A stretch of DNA of 64,000 nt from Rhynchopus sp. YZ270_cl-10 (lineage: Eukaryota; Euglenozoa; Diplonemea; Diplonemida; Diplonemidae). The position numbers and the translations under genes are program-made. The stretch is from assembly GCA_964035575.1 (NCBI GenBank), contig OZ037915.1:186001-250000 (forward strand). Reading direction: 5' to 3'. Each line of letters opens with the position of its first letter. Within the stretch, counting starts at the first letter, position 1. Under the pieces are notes generated by a model. That model saw only the letters and a program-made list of their open reading frames with translations, ran no database searches and was not told the origin of the DNA. Below, piece by piece: positions 1 through 9,921 of the stretch.

Positions 1-1267
1 AACCAAAGGTTCCTGGCGAAGCCACGGTACGCAACATTTCAAAAATCGCGCTTAAAATTGCACTATTTTACAGCCAAACTATGTCATGGGAAGGGTGTGC
101 AAGCTTGCGCCGCAGGCGCACGGTACGCTACTTTTATGATTTTGTTATATCCTTTTTCTCAAAAAATGACGGCAGGAAACGGCGTTTTTGTCGCGTTGAA
201 AACGCCGTTTTCTCGGGGGAAACGGCGCTTCGCCAATTTTGAAAACGGCGTTTTTTTAAAAGGCAAAACGGCGAAACGGCACTTAGCAATATGCCTGGGG
301 TGCACTAAATGTACCCAAACTTTTTTTTTTGGGCAAATTGCGATAACACGTATACTTTTTGTTTCCATTTGCGATAACACGTACACAAAAAGAAAACGTG
401 TTATCGCGAAAAGTGGTCAAAAAAATGTACGTGTTTTCTCCTTCTAAGGTGCTCGCTCTCCATACCTAGACCCTCGAATTTTTTTTTTTTTTGGGACCCC
501 CATAAAGGGCTAATTTCGACGATTTGAGGCCATTCAAAGCAAAATTTGGCACTTTTGAGCATCTGTGGGGGTCTAGAACGCGGTTGCGAGCACCCCGTTT
601 TTTAGCGAAATATGTACGTGTTATCGCGAAAAGTGTTCAAAAAAATGTACGTGTGACATTCAGAAGACAGGGTCTGGTGGTAAATTTTGCGTATCCCTCT
701 GTGTGGGCACTCACACTTGCGGTCATGTGCCACTGCGTGGGTCTGGGAACCAGACTTACGTACTTAAGGTGCACGAACACAGGGTCTGGTGGTAAATTTT
801 GCGTAGTACTGCGACGTGGTACTGCGTGGGTCTGGGAATATGGGTACCTGGGTACAGGATATTTGTTGTCAAAGACATCAACCACCATGCATTGAGGAGG
901 GTAAGACAGTGGTCGCAGTTTCTACTTGATAGCATTACAACATTTAACTTCTCCACGGGGATCTTGGGCCGTTCATTCGGTTATACCTTGACTAGCGGAA
1001 GAGGCCTTTTGGTTTCTAGAATATCCGGTATTCCCGAACGGAGGCACACTTTGTGTGTTACTACGACCTGGCAATTTCCAGCAGTAGGTTAAGTAATCTT
1101 TCTTGTAAATTGTTGGATCATTATCTCCTCAGTGCATGAATGCCCCACGTGACTGGACACTTTTGTGTTTGTCATGTGGAGCTGTGGTTGCTCTTTCACG
1201 ACTTTTTTCCTTGTACACCAGTGTACCGTGTACCTGGGTACCTGGGAAAACACGTACGTTTTTGTTC
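1..1267. repeat. Repeat-rich AT region, no gene seen
   Basis: I see no convincing coding region. A motif built around TACGTGTTATCGC, followed by an A-rich stretch and TGTACGTG, recurs near 350-435, 612-655 and 1247-1295 in both orientations. The palindromic block GCGCCGCAGGCGCACGGTAC near 107-130 recurs at 6066-6086. The segment GGGTGCACTAAATGTACCC (298-317), which can fold on itself, recurs at 49340-49360. These are dispersed repeats of unknown class. Confidence 0.5.
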
Positions 1268-1406
1268 GCGAAAACACGTACACTTTTTTGCGATAACATG
1301 GAGCGTTTTAGGGTCTGTGGGATGACGCCCGATGACGGCTGATGACGCCCGATGACGCACGATGACGGCCGATGACAGCACGATTACGTTTTTTTCTTTT
1401 TTTGGG

Positions 1407-1618
1407 TACTGTGTATACTGTGTATACTGTGTATACTGTGTATACTGTGTATACTGTGTATACTGTGTATACTGTGTATACTGTGTATACTGTGTATACT
1501 GTGTATACTGTGTATACTGTGTATACTGTGTATACTGTGTATACTGTGTATACTGTGTATACTGTGTATACTGTGTATACTGTGTATACTGTGTATACTG
1601 TGTATACTGTGTATACTG
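1407..1618. repeat. 9-bp satellite (TACTGTGTA)n, about 23 copies
   Basis: Perfect head-to-tail TACTGTGTA units. It belongs to the same GTA(C)-rich motif family as the 5-, 7- and 8-bp arrays elsewhere in the window. Open frames across it (YTV repeats) are artefacts of the unit. Confidence 0.95.
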
Positions 1619-1619
1619 C

Positions 1620-1714
1620 GGAAATTGACCAAAAACGAGAACTTGTCCATTTCGGCAAATTGACCCCACCACTGGCCGGACGGATTCCGAAAATGCAAAT
1701 GCCGGTGTTTAAAA
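1620..1714 (-). repeat. Dispersed ~90-bp core repeat, reverse copy
   Basis: In its forward orientation the core contains CCGGCATTTGCATTTTCGG, then GTGGTGGGGTCAATTTGCC, then GAAATGGACAAGTTCTTGG. Other copies: 2887-2976, 3101-3166, 2763-2810 (partial), 6813-6898, 17277-17357, 51253-51292 (partial), 51378-51460 (reverse) and 53558-53645. It directly abuts the satellite here and at 53.6 kb. Confidence 0.85.
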
Positions 1715-2131
1715 GCTTCACCAAGGATTTCACCGAGGGAAAAAAAAATTTCCCCTTGCACGATGATTCCCGATTATGCACGATTATGCACGATTACTCA
1801 GGATTACGCACGATGACGCCCGATGACGGCCGATGACACCCGATTTAGCGCGATTCACCCCCCCGGAAAACGCTCCATAACACGTATACTTTTTGTGTAC
1901 GTGTTATCGCAAATCGAAAAAAAAAGTATACGTGTTATCGCAATTTACCCTTTTTTTTTTTACTTTATGTGGATTGTTTGTTTCTGATAGTGACGTGACT
2001 CGTTTTTTTATGTTTTTTGAAAACTTGGAAAAATCACGTGTCGCAACAGCATATATCCACGCCACGCCCACCCTCCGCCTAACTTACTTCCATTTCGCGG
2101 TCTACGTTGAGATGTCCTACTCACGTTTTTT

Positions 2132-2195
2132 TTGAAAACTTGGTTGTTTTAGTGTAGACACCCGAAGATGAACTCCACTATACTACACGCGTCTA
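2132..2195. repeat. Short dispersed palindromic repeat (TTAGTGTAG...CTCCACTATAC type)
   Basis: Contains GAAAACTTGGTTGT, TTAGTGTAG, then ATGAACTCCACTATAC. Related copies lie at 10302-10352 (SNARE intron 3), 59033-59093, 61736-61762 (partial) and 62490-62553. The two halves are imperfect inverted repeats, as in very small MITE-like elements. Confidence 0.6.
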
Positions 2196-2224
2196 AGTGA
2201 TGCCGGAGTTACTCCATGCAATGC

Positions 2225-2677
2225 TCATGGCGGTTGTCGTCGTCCAGTCTCGATTGGGCGGCGGCGCCTGGCTGCAGTCAACCCACGGTCGGGTGGGGGC
2301 GGCGGCGGGGGCTTGTTCTTCAGCGCCTTGTGAGGCGTCTTGACCTTCCCACCGGTGCACGTCATGGTGGGGGTCGCTGTTGTGGTGGCTCCTGCGGGGA
2401 AGCAGGCGCCGGGTGTCTCGTCTTCGGTGCAAGTCGCTGCTGCTGCTCGCACCAACATCGCAAGCGCTACGGCCCGCGGTGTCTCGTCATGTGGCGGTTG
2501 CACCGCCGTTTCCTCTTCTGCCACCTCTATCGTGAGCTGCGAGATCAGCCCCGATAGAGTGCATGCAGCTGACACCAGGTCGGCCGCAGCACACCACTTT
2601 TCCTCAGTCACCGCCTCATCCATCATAGCCCGCGACTGAGCAATCGCCATATCATATCTCCTTAAAAGGAGAGTCAT
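2225..2677 (-). CDS. Predicted 150-aa helical protein with Pro/Arg-rich tail, unknown function
   Basis: I do not recognise this protein. I place the start at 2677 because the frame upstream only translates dispersed core repeats. Residues 1-80 are predicted helical and alanine-rich (YDMAIAQSRAMMDEAVTEEK), loosely like an MIT-type or other small helical bundle, but no diagnostic motif is visible. The C-terminal part is Thr/Ala-rich and ends in a run of seven prolines followed by Arg-rich sequence. GC content is clearly higher than in the flanks, as in other genes here. It sits alone in a repeat zone, on the same strand as nearly all other genes. It could be one exon of a larger spliced gene. 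Confidence 0.45.
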   Translation of the reverse strand: MTLLLRRYDMAIAQSRAMMDEAVTEEKWCAAADLVSAACTLSGLISQLTIEVAEEETAVQPPHDETPRAVALAMLVRAAAATCTEDETPGACFPAGATTTATPTMTCTGGKVKTPHKALKNKPPPPPPPDRGLTAARRRRPIETGRRQPP

Positions 2678-2762
2678 ATTCGCGTGTAGTATGGTGGGAG
2701 AGGGCAAGCCCCCTCCCTTCCTCCTGTATGGGGGACTCCACTGGTGGGGACCAATGAAGTAC

Positions 2763-3166
2763 AGGTTTTTTTTGCCGAAATGGCCAAGTTCTTGGTTTTG
2801 GTCAAAATGAGTGTAAGGTAAAGGGGGGCAAGGTAAATACCACAACCAGATTTTCTCTCTCTGATGCTGAAACATGAAAATGCGCAAAAACACCGGCATT
2901 TGCATTTTCGGAATCTGTTCGTTCTGCGGTGGGGTCGATTTGCCGAAATGGACGAGTTCTTGGTTTTGGTCAAAACCCGTAAATGTAAGGTATAGGGTCC
3001 AAGTGTTTGCCTGTAGAAACACACGATAACAGGGATTTTAGGGCCCCCCATGCGTGTACATTTTGCAAAAAACGCGGGCATTTTGTATTTTTTATTTTGT
3101 TCGAAAACACCGGCATTTGCATTTCCTGAATCCACCCGTTCTGTGGTGGGGTCAATTTGCCGAAGC
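2763..3166 (+). repeat. Cluster of three core-repeat copies
   Basis: Copies at 2763-2810 (3' part only), 2887-2976 (complete) and 3101-3166 (5' part), all in forward orientation, with no satellite between them. They lie just upstream of the small protein at 2225-2677 and may be part of its untranslated or intronic sequence. Confidence 0.8.
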
Positions 3167-3552
3167 CACCAAATTTAAAAACTAGAAATCACATGTGTTT
3201 CTAGAATTTTTTGGTTTTTTGGTGGGGGAACCAAGAGAAAACTTTTTTTTTTGAAAACTTTTTTTTTTCCAGAATTCTGAAATCCATGACGCCAATAACC
3301 CGAATTAATTTTGTCAATTCGCCCACCCTTATCTATGTGGATCCCCTCGTTTTTTTTTTTTGGAAAAGAAAGTTTCATGTACCCATTAATAAAAGTCCGT
3401 GAGGTTACAGCCAGTAAAATTTACCTCTTAAAAATAGCATTATCCTCGTTGGTACGGATTATATGGGCTGACAGTAAAAAGGAGATGGATACAGCCAGTA
3501 CATTTTACCTCTCCATTAAATGTAGCATTATTGGTGTTACCGAAAGGGCCCA

Positions 3553-3590
3553 TATTGACAGGTCCTTGACAGGTCCTTGACATGTCCCCG
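3553..3590 (+). repeat. Triplicated 11-bp motif (TTGACAGGTCC)3
   Basis: Three near-perfect head-to-tail copies of TTGACAGGTCC. The same triplet block occurs at 6269-6302 and, more diverged, at 54795-54827. In each case a low-complexity or satellite-bearing region is nearby. Function unknown. Confidence 0.6.
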
Positions 3591-3625
3591 ACAGTGGGGG
3601 GTGTCATTTTATAATTTGCTTTATA

Positions 3626-4066
3626 CATAGATGGTAGTCGGGCCGAGTCGGGCCGACTCGGGCCGACCACTTTTCGTTATTTTTTTTTTCAAAAATTTTT
3701 TTTTCAGGGTCGGCCCGAGTCGGGCCGAGTCGGGCCGAGTCGAATTTTTTTAGGTTTTTTTTTTTTTGGGTTTTTTTTTTTTTTGTTTTGTTTTTTTTTG
3801 GTTTTTTTTTTTTTGGAAAAGATTTTACTGTGGGGGGGCCGACGGGACCCGAGTCGGGCCGACTCGGCCCGACTCGGGCTGACTCGGGCCGAGTTTTTTT
3901 TTCGACTCGGGCCGACTTTTTTTTTTAAAAAAAATTTTTTTTCGACTCGGCCCGAGTCGGCCCGACTTTTGAAAAAAAAAAAAAAATAAAAAAAAGTCGG
4001 CCCGAGTCGGCCCGACTCCCAGATTTTCCAAAAACTCGGCCCGACTCGGGCCGACTACCATCTATG
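3626..4066. mobile_element. MITE-like element with ~35-bp TIRs and TTTATA target duplication
   Basis: The ends are inverted repeats beginning CATAGATGGTAGTCGG and continuing into GGGCCGAGTC units. The 6-bp sequence TTTATA directly flanks both ends (3620-3625 and 4067-4072), a good candidate target-site duplication. The body is poly-T/poly-A tracts and many GTCGGGCCGA/TCGGCCCGAC decamers in both orientations. There is no coding capacity, so it is non-autonomous; superfamily not assigned. Confidence 0.7.
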
Positions 4067-4180
4067 TTTATAGTGGGTTTTTTTTTTGCCCGGGAAAAAC
4101 ACCCACTAAGGAAGGGGCAGTGCTCAAAACCGGCCGAAGTCTGGAAATAGCCATCTTCTGGGCTATGTAGGCATCATAGG

Positions 4181-4942
4181 TAGTACCATAGTACCATAGT
4201 ACCATAGTACCATAGTACCATAGTACCATAGTACCATAGTACCATAGTACCATAGTACCATAGTACCATAGTACCATAGTACCATAGTACCATAGTACCA
4301 TAGTACCATAGTACCATAGTACCATAGTACCATAGTACCATAGTACCATAGTACCATAGTACCATAGTACCATAGTACCATAGTACCATAGTACCATAGT
4401 ACCATAGTACCATAGTACCATAGTACCATAGTACCATAGTACCATAGTACCATAGTACCATAGTACCATAGTACCATAGTACCATAGTACCATAGTACCA
4501 TAGTACCATAGTACCATAGTACCATAGTACCATAGTACCATAGTACCATAGTACCATAGTACCATAGTACCATAGTACCATAGTACCATAGTACCATAGT
4601 ACCATAGTACCATAGTACCATAGTACCATAGTACCATAGTACCATAGTACCATAGTACCATAGTACCATAGTACCATAGTACCATAGTACCATAGTACCA
4701 TAGTACCATAGTACCATAGTACCATAGTACCATAGTACCATAGTACCATAGTACCATAGTACCATAGTACCATAGTACCATAGTACCATAGTACCATAGT
4801 ACCATAGTACCATAGTACCATAGTACCATAGTACCATAGTACCATAGTACCATAGTACCATAGTACCATAGTACCATAGTACCATAGTACCATAGTACCA
4901 TAGTACCATAGTACCATAGTACCATAGTACCATAGTACCATA
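4181..4942. repeat. 8-bp satellite (TAGTACCA)n, about 95 copies
   Basis: An uninterrupted array of TAGTACCA with no variant unit seen over about 760 bp. The long minus-strand open frame (MVLWYYGT repeats) is an artefact. Confidence 0.97.
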
Positions 4943-5213
4943 ACAGCCGTCCCTGTATCAGTTGAGGAAGGGTTTGGGGAATGGTCGAGGACATCATAAG
5001 CCTACGTGGGGGCGGTACGTGGCCAATAGCTCACCTGTCACATCAGCAGCGATGCGACGTACGATTCTGTAACGAAGGAACACTTTGATTGAGTGGTGAC
5101 GCTGGCCAGCAACAGGCGGACGCAGGACAGGATCCGAGCGTTCTGCCTACAGGACAAGGAGCTGCGCGAGGGGTTCGACACAGCGCCAACGTAGGGCGTT
5201 GACCTCTTCCTTC
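4943..5213. other. Non-repetitive, GC-richer island between two satellites
   Basis: This 270-bp segment separates the 8-bp and 7-bp arrays. On the plus strand 5092-5190 reads as a short exon-like frame (RRTQDRIRAFCLQDKELREG) ending in a stop, preceded by an AG. It could be a terminal exon of an otherwise unseen gene, with the satellites in introns, or a relic. Weak evidence. Confidence 0.2.
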
Positions 5214-6004
5214 GTACACAGTACACAGTACACAGTACACAGTACACAGTACACAGTACACAGTACACAGTACACAGTACACAGTACACAGTACACAGTA
5301 CACAGTACACAGTACACAGTACACAGTACACAGTACACAGTACACAGTACACAGTACACAGTACACAGTACACAGTACACAGTACACAGTACACAGTACA
5401 CAGTACACAGTACACAGTACACAGTACACAGTACACAGTACACAGTACACAGTACACAGTACACAGTACACAGTACACAGTACACAGTACACAGTACACA
5501 GTACACAGTACACAGTACACAGTACACAGTACACAGTACACAGTACACAGTACACAGTACACAGTACACAGTACACAGTACACAGTACACAGTACACAGT
5601 ACACAGTACACAGTACACAGTACACAGTACACAGTACACAGTACACAGTACACAGTACACAGTACACAGTACACAGTACACAGTACACAGTACACAGTAC
5701 ACAGTACACAGTACACAGTACACAGTACACAGTACACAGTACACAGTACACAGTACACAGTACACAGTACACAGTACACAGTACACAGTACACAGTACAC
5801 AGTACACAGTACACAGTACACAGTACACAGTACACAGTACACAGTACACAGTACACAGTACACAGTACACAGTACACAGTACACAGTACACAGTACACAG
5901 TACACAGTACACAGTACACAGTACACAGTACACAGTACACAGTACACAGTACACAGTACACAGTACACAGTACACAGTACACAGTACACAGTACACAGTA
6001 CACA
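5214..6004. repeat. 7-bp satellite (GTACACA)113
   Basis: 791 bp of perfect GTACACA units, exactly 113 copies. The unit lacks stop codons on both strands, so all six frames stay open; these frames are not genes. Confidence 0.97.
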
Positions 6005-6660
6005 CCGGCAAACATGGTCAAAATCAGGTGGAATATACATAAGTACTGGGGGGGTAGGGAACAGGTAGCGCCGCAGGCGCACGGTACCCAACTTTTTTCT
6101 TTTATATTTTCCCTTTTCTCTGCTTTCTTTTGATTGCGCGAGCCGATTGCTCTCCACGGTGGGGTCACATGTGTGTCCAAAACTATCTGAAGTACACAGT
6201 ACACAGTACAGTACTGTGGGGAAAAAATCCACTGTATAACCAAATTATAAAATGACACACCCCCCCTATTTTGACAGGTCCTTGACAGGTCCTTGACAGG
6301 TGTACGGTAACACCAATTATCCATATAAATACAGATTCTGGGCTGACTCTCGTTTCCGTGGTTTCGAGCTGCCTGCTCCTAGACCACCTCGACAAAAACC
6401 CTGCGGCAGCAAACTCATAAGTAGGAGCAAGGGTTTAAAATATTGAGAGAAACACAAACACGGGTTGGGAGGGATGGGAGGGATGGGGGTGAGGCGGGAT
6501 GTTTGGACTATAGTTTTATCAAATTGACTTCTTCTTTGTTTTTCCAGGTTTTTTTTGGGGAAAAAACAATGTTCTCTTTTTTTTTGTTTATTGATATTGT
6601 CCACAATATAACCAGTAATTCTCGAGACAATATCCTGTTTTTTTTGTTGTGTTTTGAAAA
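6005..6660. other. Spacer with dispersed repeats, no gene seen
   Basis: Contains the GCGCCGCAGGCGC block (6066-6086), a short run of GTACACA (6192-6208) and the TTGACAGGTCC triplet (6269-6302). I find no supported coding sequence. Confidence 0.4.
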
Positions 6661-7018
6661 GGGAAGGCTCGTTTTTCCTTTTAATGTTACAAAGTAACAA
6701 TAAACCATTTTTCCCGGTGACCCCCCCCTCCCCACCCCCTATGTTACACGGAAAAACCGTTTTTCCGAATTGTCATTTATTGTAACAACAAGGCGCAGTG
6801 GACGTGCACATCCGAAAACACCCGCATTTGCATTTCCGGAATCCGTCCGCACTGTGGTGGGGTCAATCTGCCGAAATGGACAAGTTCTTGTTGTTGGAAA
6901 AAGCCACTTTTTCCCGCCATTGTTACAGAAAAAAAGTTTTTCCCCCGGATTTCGGTCGGACCCCCTCCCCCCCCTTTATTGTTACTTTGTAACATTAAAT
7001 GGAAAAACGAGCCTTCCC
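6661..7018. mobile_element. MITE-like element with ~43-bp TIRs carrying a core repeat
   Basis: The ends are inverted copies of GGGAAGGCTCGTTTTTCC followed by TTTAATGTTACAAAGTAAC and AATAAA. Flanking AAA on both sides may be a 3-bp target duplication. Inside lie further TGTTAC/GTAACA-type inverted motifs and one forward core repeat (6813-6898). Non-coding. Confidence 0.6.
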
Positions 7019-7154
7019 AAAGCAAATAAAATCTTTTATTTTTTTTTATTTATTTTTTTTGAACGCTCTAAAATAAAAGTAAAAAGCTGTGAGAAACAAG
7101 AAAATACCCCCTTCTCTATTGATTTGTCGTTGGTTGGTGAATGTGACTCTGTAT

Positions 7155-8909
7155 TTAACACAGTGTAACACAGTGTAACACAGCCTTGCTGCATTTCTTC
7201 TTTCCGTGGAATGTAGGAGAACATCCACGAAGGAAAAAGTACCCTACCTCCAAGACATTACTCAAGGGAGAGAGATCAAGTTCTGTCAGCGAAGAACAGT
7301 TGTACAGGAACTGATTCTTTATCACCGTCACATTGAGCAAGCCAGAGAGATGAAGTTCTTCCAAAGCTGAACAATCCTGAAGAAAGTAGTCATCAATCTC
7401 AGTCACTCTCACAAAGGGAGAGAGATCAAGTTGTTTCAGCGAAGTGCAGCCGTACAGGAATGCCTTTGCAAACGCTGTGATACTGCTCAATGGAGTGAGA
7501 TCAAGTTCTTTCAAAGATCTGCACTGGTAAAGAAAGTGAGCCCCAACTGAAGTGACACCACTAAAGGGAGAAAGATCAAGTTGTGTCAGAGAAGTGCAGT
7601 CGTACAGGAACCTTTCCTTAATCACTGTGACCCTGCTCAAGGGAGTGAGATCAAGTTCTTTCAAAGCTTTGCAGCCCCGAAGGAAACCCGTCCCAACTGA
7701 AGTGACACTGGTCAAACCAGAGATGTCAAGTACTTCCAACCTGGCGCAATCCCTCAGAAACTCATCACCAATCGAAGCAATGCCAGACACAGCGCTGAGA
7801 TCAAGACTCACGAAAGTTGCTGCTGATAAGAACTCGTTTGGAATCGCAGTCGCAACACCTGCCTCAAGAAGCAAACAAGCCACCTTCGCATCCTTCACTT
7901 TCGCCAACCTCGCTGCTGTCAGGTTTCTCTCACCCAATGCATCAAGTGCTGCAATGGCCACCGGCTTCTTTGTCTTCTTCTTCTTCTGTGGCTTCATCCG
8001 CTTCTGCACAATCCTGTCACCACTCAGCTTCATGTCCTCTCCTGCTCCCATCACCTCACCCCTGCAACACATCCCAAAGCTGTTTCCAGGTTGTGTAAGA
8101 GCGTCGTGCACGTCCGACACAGGCAGCGTCAGGGAAAACTCTGCGTGTGGGTATGCAGCACCCACAAGGCGGTGGCGGTCTCTGCACGCTGCCATGCTGT
8201 CGATGCTCCGCACAACGGCCTGCGACTCTGTTGCCGCACGCAGCGCCTGGTCGTCCCCAAGCAGGCACACCTGCTCGCACTCGTCAATCATGTGTTCTGC
8301 CTTCGCAACAAACGTCTTCAGCGCACACACCTGCCCTGCAGCACTCAGTGCCTGTGTGAGGAAGCTCCGTGCCAACGCCTCCTCACACACGACGTTGCTG
8401 CGCCACACATCCTCACCCATCAACAGGTGTCCGACGTGTGTCTGCAGGAGAAGGTCTTTGTACCTGGCCTCTGGGGGTTCGACTGCCTCAAGCACGCAGC
8501 ACTCCTCATCTGCAGCAGCCCGCTGCTTCGTCAGTTCTGCCGCGTGTGAGCGCAGGATGCAGCGCTGGCGTGCAACGTACTCAGGGATTTCGATTGTGTT
8601 GTGTCCCGCATGTTCGCGCTTGTCACAGCGGACACAGATCATTGCGTCTCCACACGCAGGGTCTTCACAGACAAGGTGCAGCTTGAACTCTGGGTGCAGT
8701 GCACAGTTCGACGATGCCCCGTACGAAGTGGCAGAAGCAAGATGCATCTCACGGTCGCGTGGCCTTGCCCCTGGGTGCAGAGCTTCGAAGCAGGCAGGCT
8801 TGTCGCAGAAGAACAGTTCAATACAGACTCCACACTGCAGCTGTGCAGGTGCCGAACAGCTCTCACACAAAGGCATCTGTGGTGCGGTGGGCTCCATGTC
8901 ACAGCCCAT
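7155..8909 (-). CDS. B-box zinc finger/leucine-rich repeat protein, paralogue A (584 aa)
   Basis: The N-terminus has two B-box-like zinc modules. The first ligands are C15, C18, C26, C29, C35, C40, H45 and H56; the second are C69, H72, C81, C86, C92, C95, H100 and H103. No RING is seen. Residues 104-271 are mostly helical and resemble the B-box C-terminal region of TRIM-type proteins. The C-terminal half has 8 LRRs of 25 residues (FLxxCxxLxxLDLSPFxxVT type), then a Cys/Lys-rich cap. Only the second half of the ubiquitin-like domain found in paralogues C-E remains. A pyrimidine-rich tract (8921-8957 on the complement) and an AG precede the ATG by 8 nt. A cytosolic recognition or ubiquitin-linked scaffold role is inference. 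Confidence 0.88.
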   Translation of the reverse strand: MGCDMEPTAPQMPLCESCSAPAQLQCGVCIELFFCDKPACFEALHPGARPRDREMHLASATSYGASSNCALHPEFKLHLVCEDPACGDAMICVRCDKREHAGHNTIEIPEYVARQRCILRSHAAELTKQRAAADEECCVLEAVEPPEARYKDLLLQTHVGHLLMGEDVWRSNVVCEEALARSFLTQALSAAGQVCALKTFVAKAEHMIDECEQVCLLGDDQALRAATESQAVVRSIDSMAACRDRHRLVGAAYPHAEFSLTLPVSDVHDALTQPGNSFGMCCRGEVMGAGEDMKLSGDRIVQKRMKPQKKKKTKKPVAIAALDALGERNLTAARLAKVKDAKVACLLLEAGVATAIPNEFLSAATFVSLDLSAVSGIASIGDEFLRDCARLEVLDISGLTSVTSVGTGFLRGCKALKELDLTPLSRVTVIKERFLYDCTSLTQLDLSPFSGVTSVGAHFLYQCRSLKELDLTPLSSITAFAKAFLYGCTSLKQLDLSPFVRVTEIDDYFLQDCSALEELHLSGLLNVTVIKNQFLYNCSSLTELDLSPLSNVLEVGYFFLRGCSPTFHGKKKCSKAVLHCVTLC

Positions 8910-8959
8910 GTTGTGTCCTTCAAAGCAAGGGGAGGGGAGGGAAGGGAAGTTCTCTGTGG

Positions 8960-9921
8960 GTTGTGGTGTTGTGAATGTTTACGGGTTTGCGGTGTTGCGG
9001 ACTTGCTTGACTTCCAACGGTGAAACGACAAGTAAGACACCTGTCAAGTAAATTACTTCACCATCGTGTTAGGTAGGCAAGGCAGGCATAGAAATGCACA
9101 AAACAAAAATGTACAACAATTTGGAGCTTTTTTTTTCTCGCCCATTCATTTCACTGCACAGCTAGCAGGCCTCGAGGGAGGGCAAATGGATGTGAACAAA
9201 CCCAACACCCCCCTCACTCACTTCTCTGCTCACTCTCAGAGCCCGATCAGGTCACGTGAAGCTTTCAAAACCATCACGCCAAAAGCACTTTATTATTTTA
9301 CACAACCTGGGAACGAAAAAGCACACCGAAAAAGACGGCAGTTAGATGACAGTGTGCCCGCCCCCCTCACAGTTGTCCTCAACTACTTCTCTATTACATG
9401 CACACCACTGCCAAGTGGCACGACATGGTGACTACAGCAGTGTTATGAGGGTAGAACACCACAACGGTTCGAACACCGCCGATATGCTGGCCCATATCAG
9501 AACTCGAAAGCAAAAGAATGGAAACTCACAAAGAGTGAGAAACGTTCACCAACTTCGCCTTCTCTCTCTCCCCCTCTGTAAGCTACCCTCTCAAAACAAA
9601 ACAAAAAATGAGTTGAAAAAAGATGGTCTTGAACCTCTCGCTGAGTCACCTTTTTTACAAAAAATCCCCAAAAATGGCAGCTCTCTGGAGCAGAGTACCG
9701 TCGGGTTTTGTAATATTATGCACCTCTCTAAGGACCTTAAGGGTGGTCAGGTTGTCTCCACAAAATAAACCCCTTCCACACGTGGTCTGCACACCCCCTT
9801 CTGGTAAAGTAGTGCCCCGTTCATTATCTAGAGTACTGATGTGGCGAGGAAAGGAAAAAAGGCTGCCAAAAAGAGAGTGAGTGAGAGTGAGATCGTGCAC
9901 CCCCTTGCAGCGTCCTTTCGC
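8960..9921. other. Spacer between LRR gene A and the SNARE gene
   Basis: Probably SNARE 3' untranslated sequence (minus strand; an AATAAA lies near 9292-9297 on the complement) followed by the leader of the LRR gene. No supported gene. Confidence 0.35.

Larger units (their letters stand above)
1268..1910. mobile_element. Composite element: inverted ends, decamer repeats, 9-bp satellite, core repeat
   Basis: Both ends carry the same sequence in opposite orientation: ATGGAGCGTTTT near 1298-1310 and its complement near 1866-1878, with related ACACGTACAC sequence outside. Just inside each end are degenerate units of about 10 bp resembling CGATGACGCC (1320-1387 and 1760-1850). The centre holds the 9-bp satellite and a reverse copy of the dispersed ~90-bp core repeat. 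No coding potential. The same layout recurs at 16.6-17.5 kb and 53.4-54.5 kb, so I read it as a non-autonomous transposon; the class is unknown. Confidence 0.55.

Noticed and set aside
4163-6324. Long open frames with MVLWYYGT, CVLCTVY, VHSTQYT repeats
   Set aside because: They are translations of pure 7- and 8-bp satellites whose units lack stop codons; the same holds at 1.4, 16.8 and 53.6 kb.
7552-9051. Long plus-strand open frames antisense to the LRR genes (also at 28.7, 32.4, 41.5 and 45.0 kb)
   Set aside because: They mirror the GC-rich coding strand of the B-box region; conservation follows the minus-strand zinc and ubiquitin-like residues.
9455-9480. tRNA T-arm-like GGTTCGAAC
   Set aside because: No acceptor or anticodon stems could be formed around it; no tRNA found anywhere in the window.
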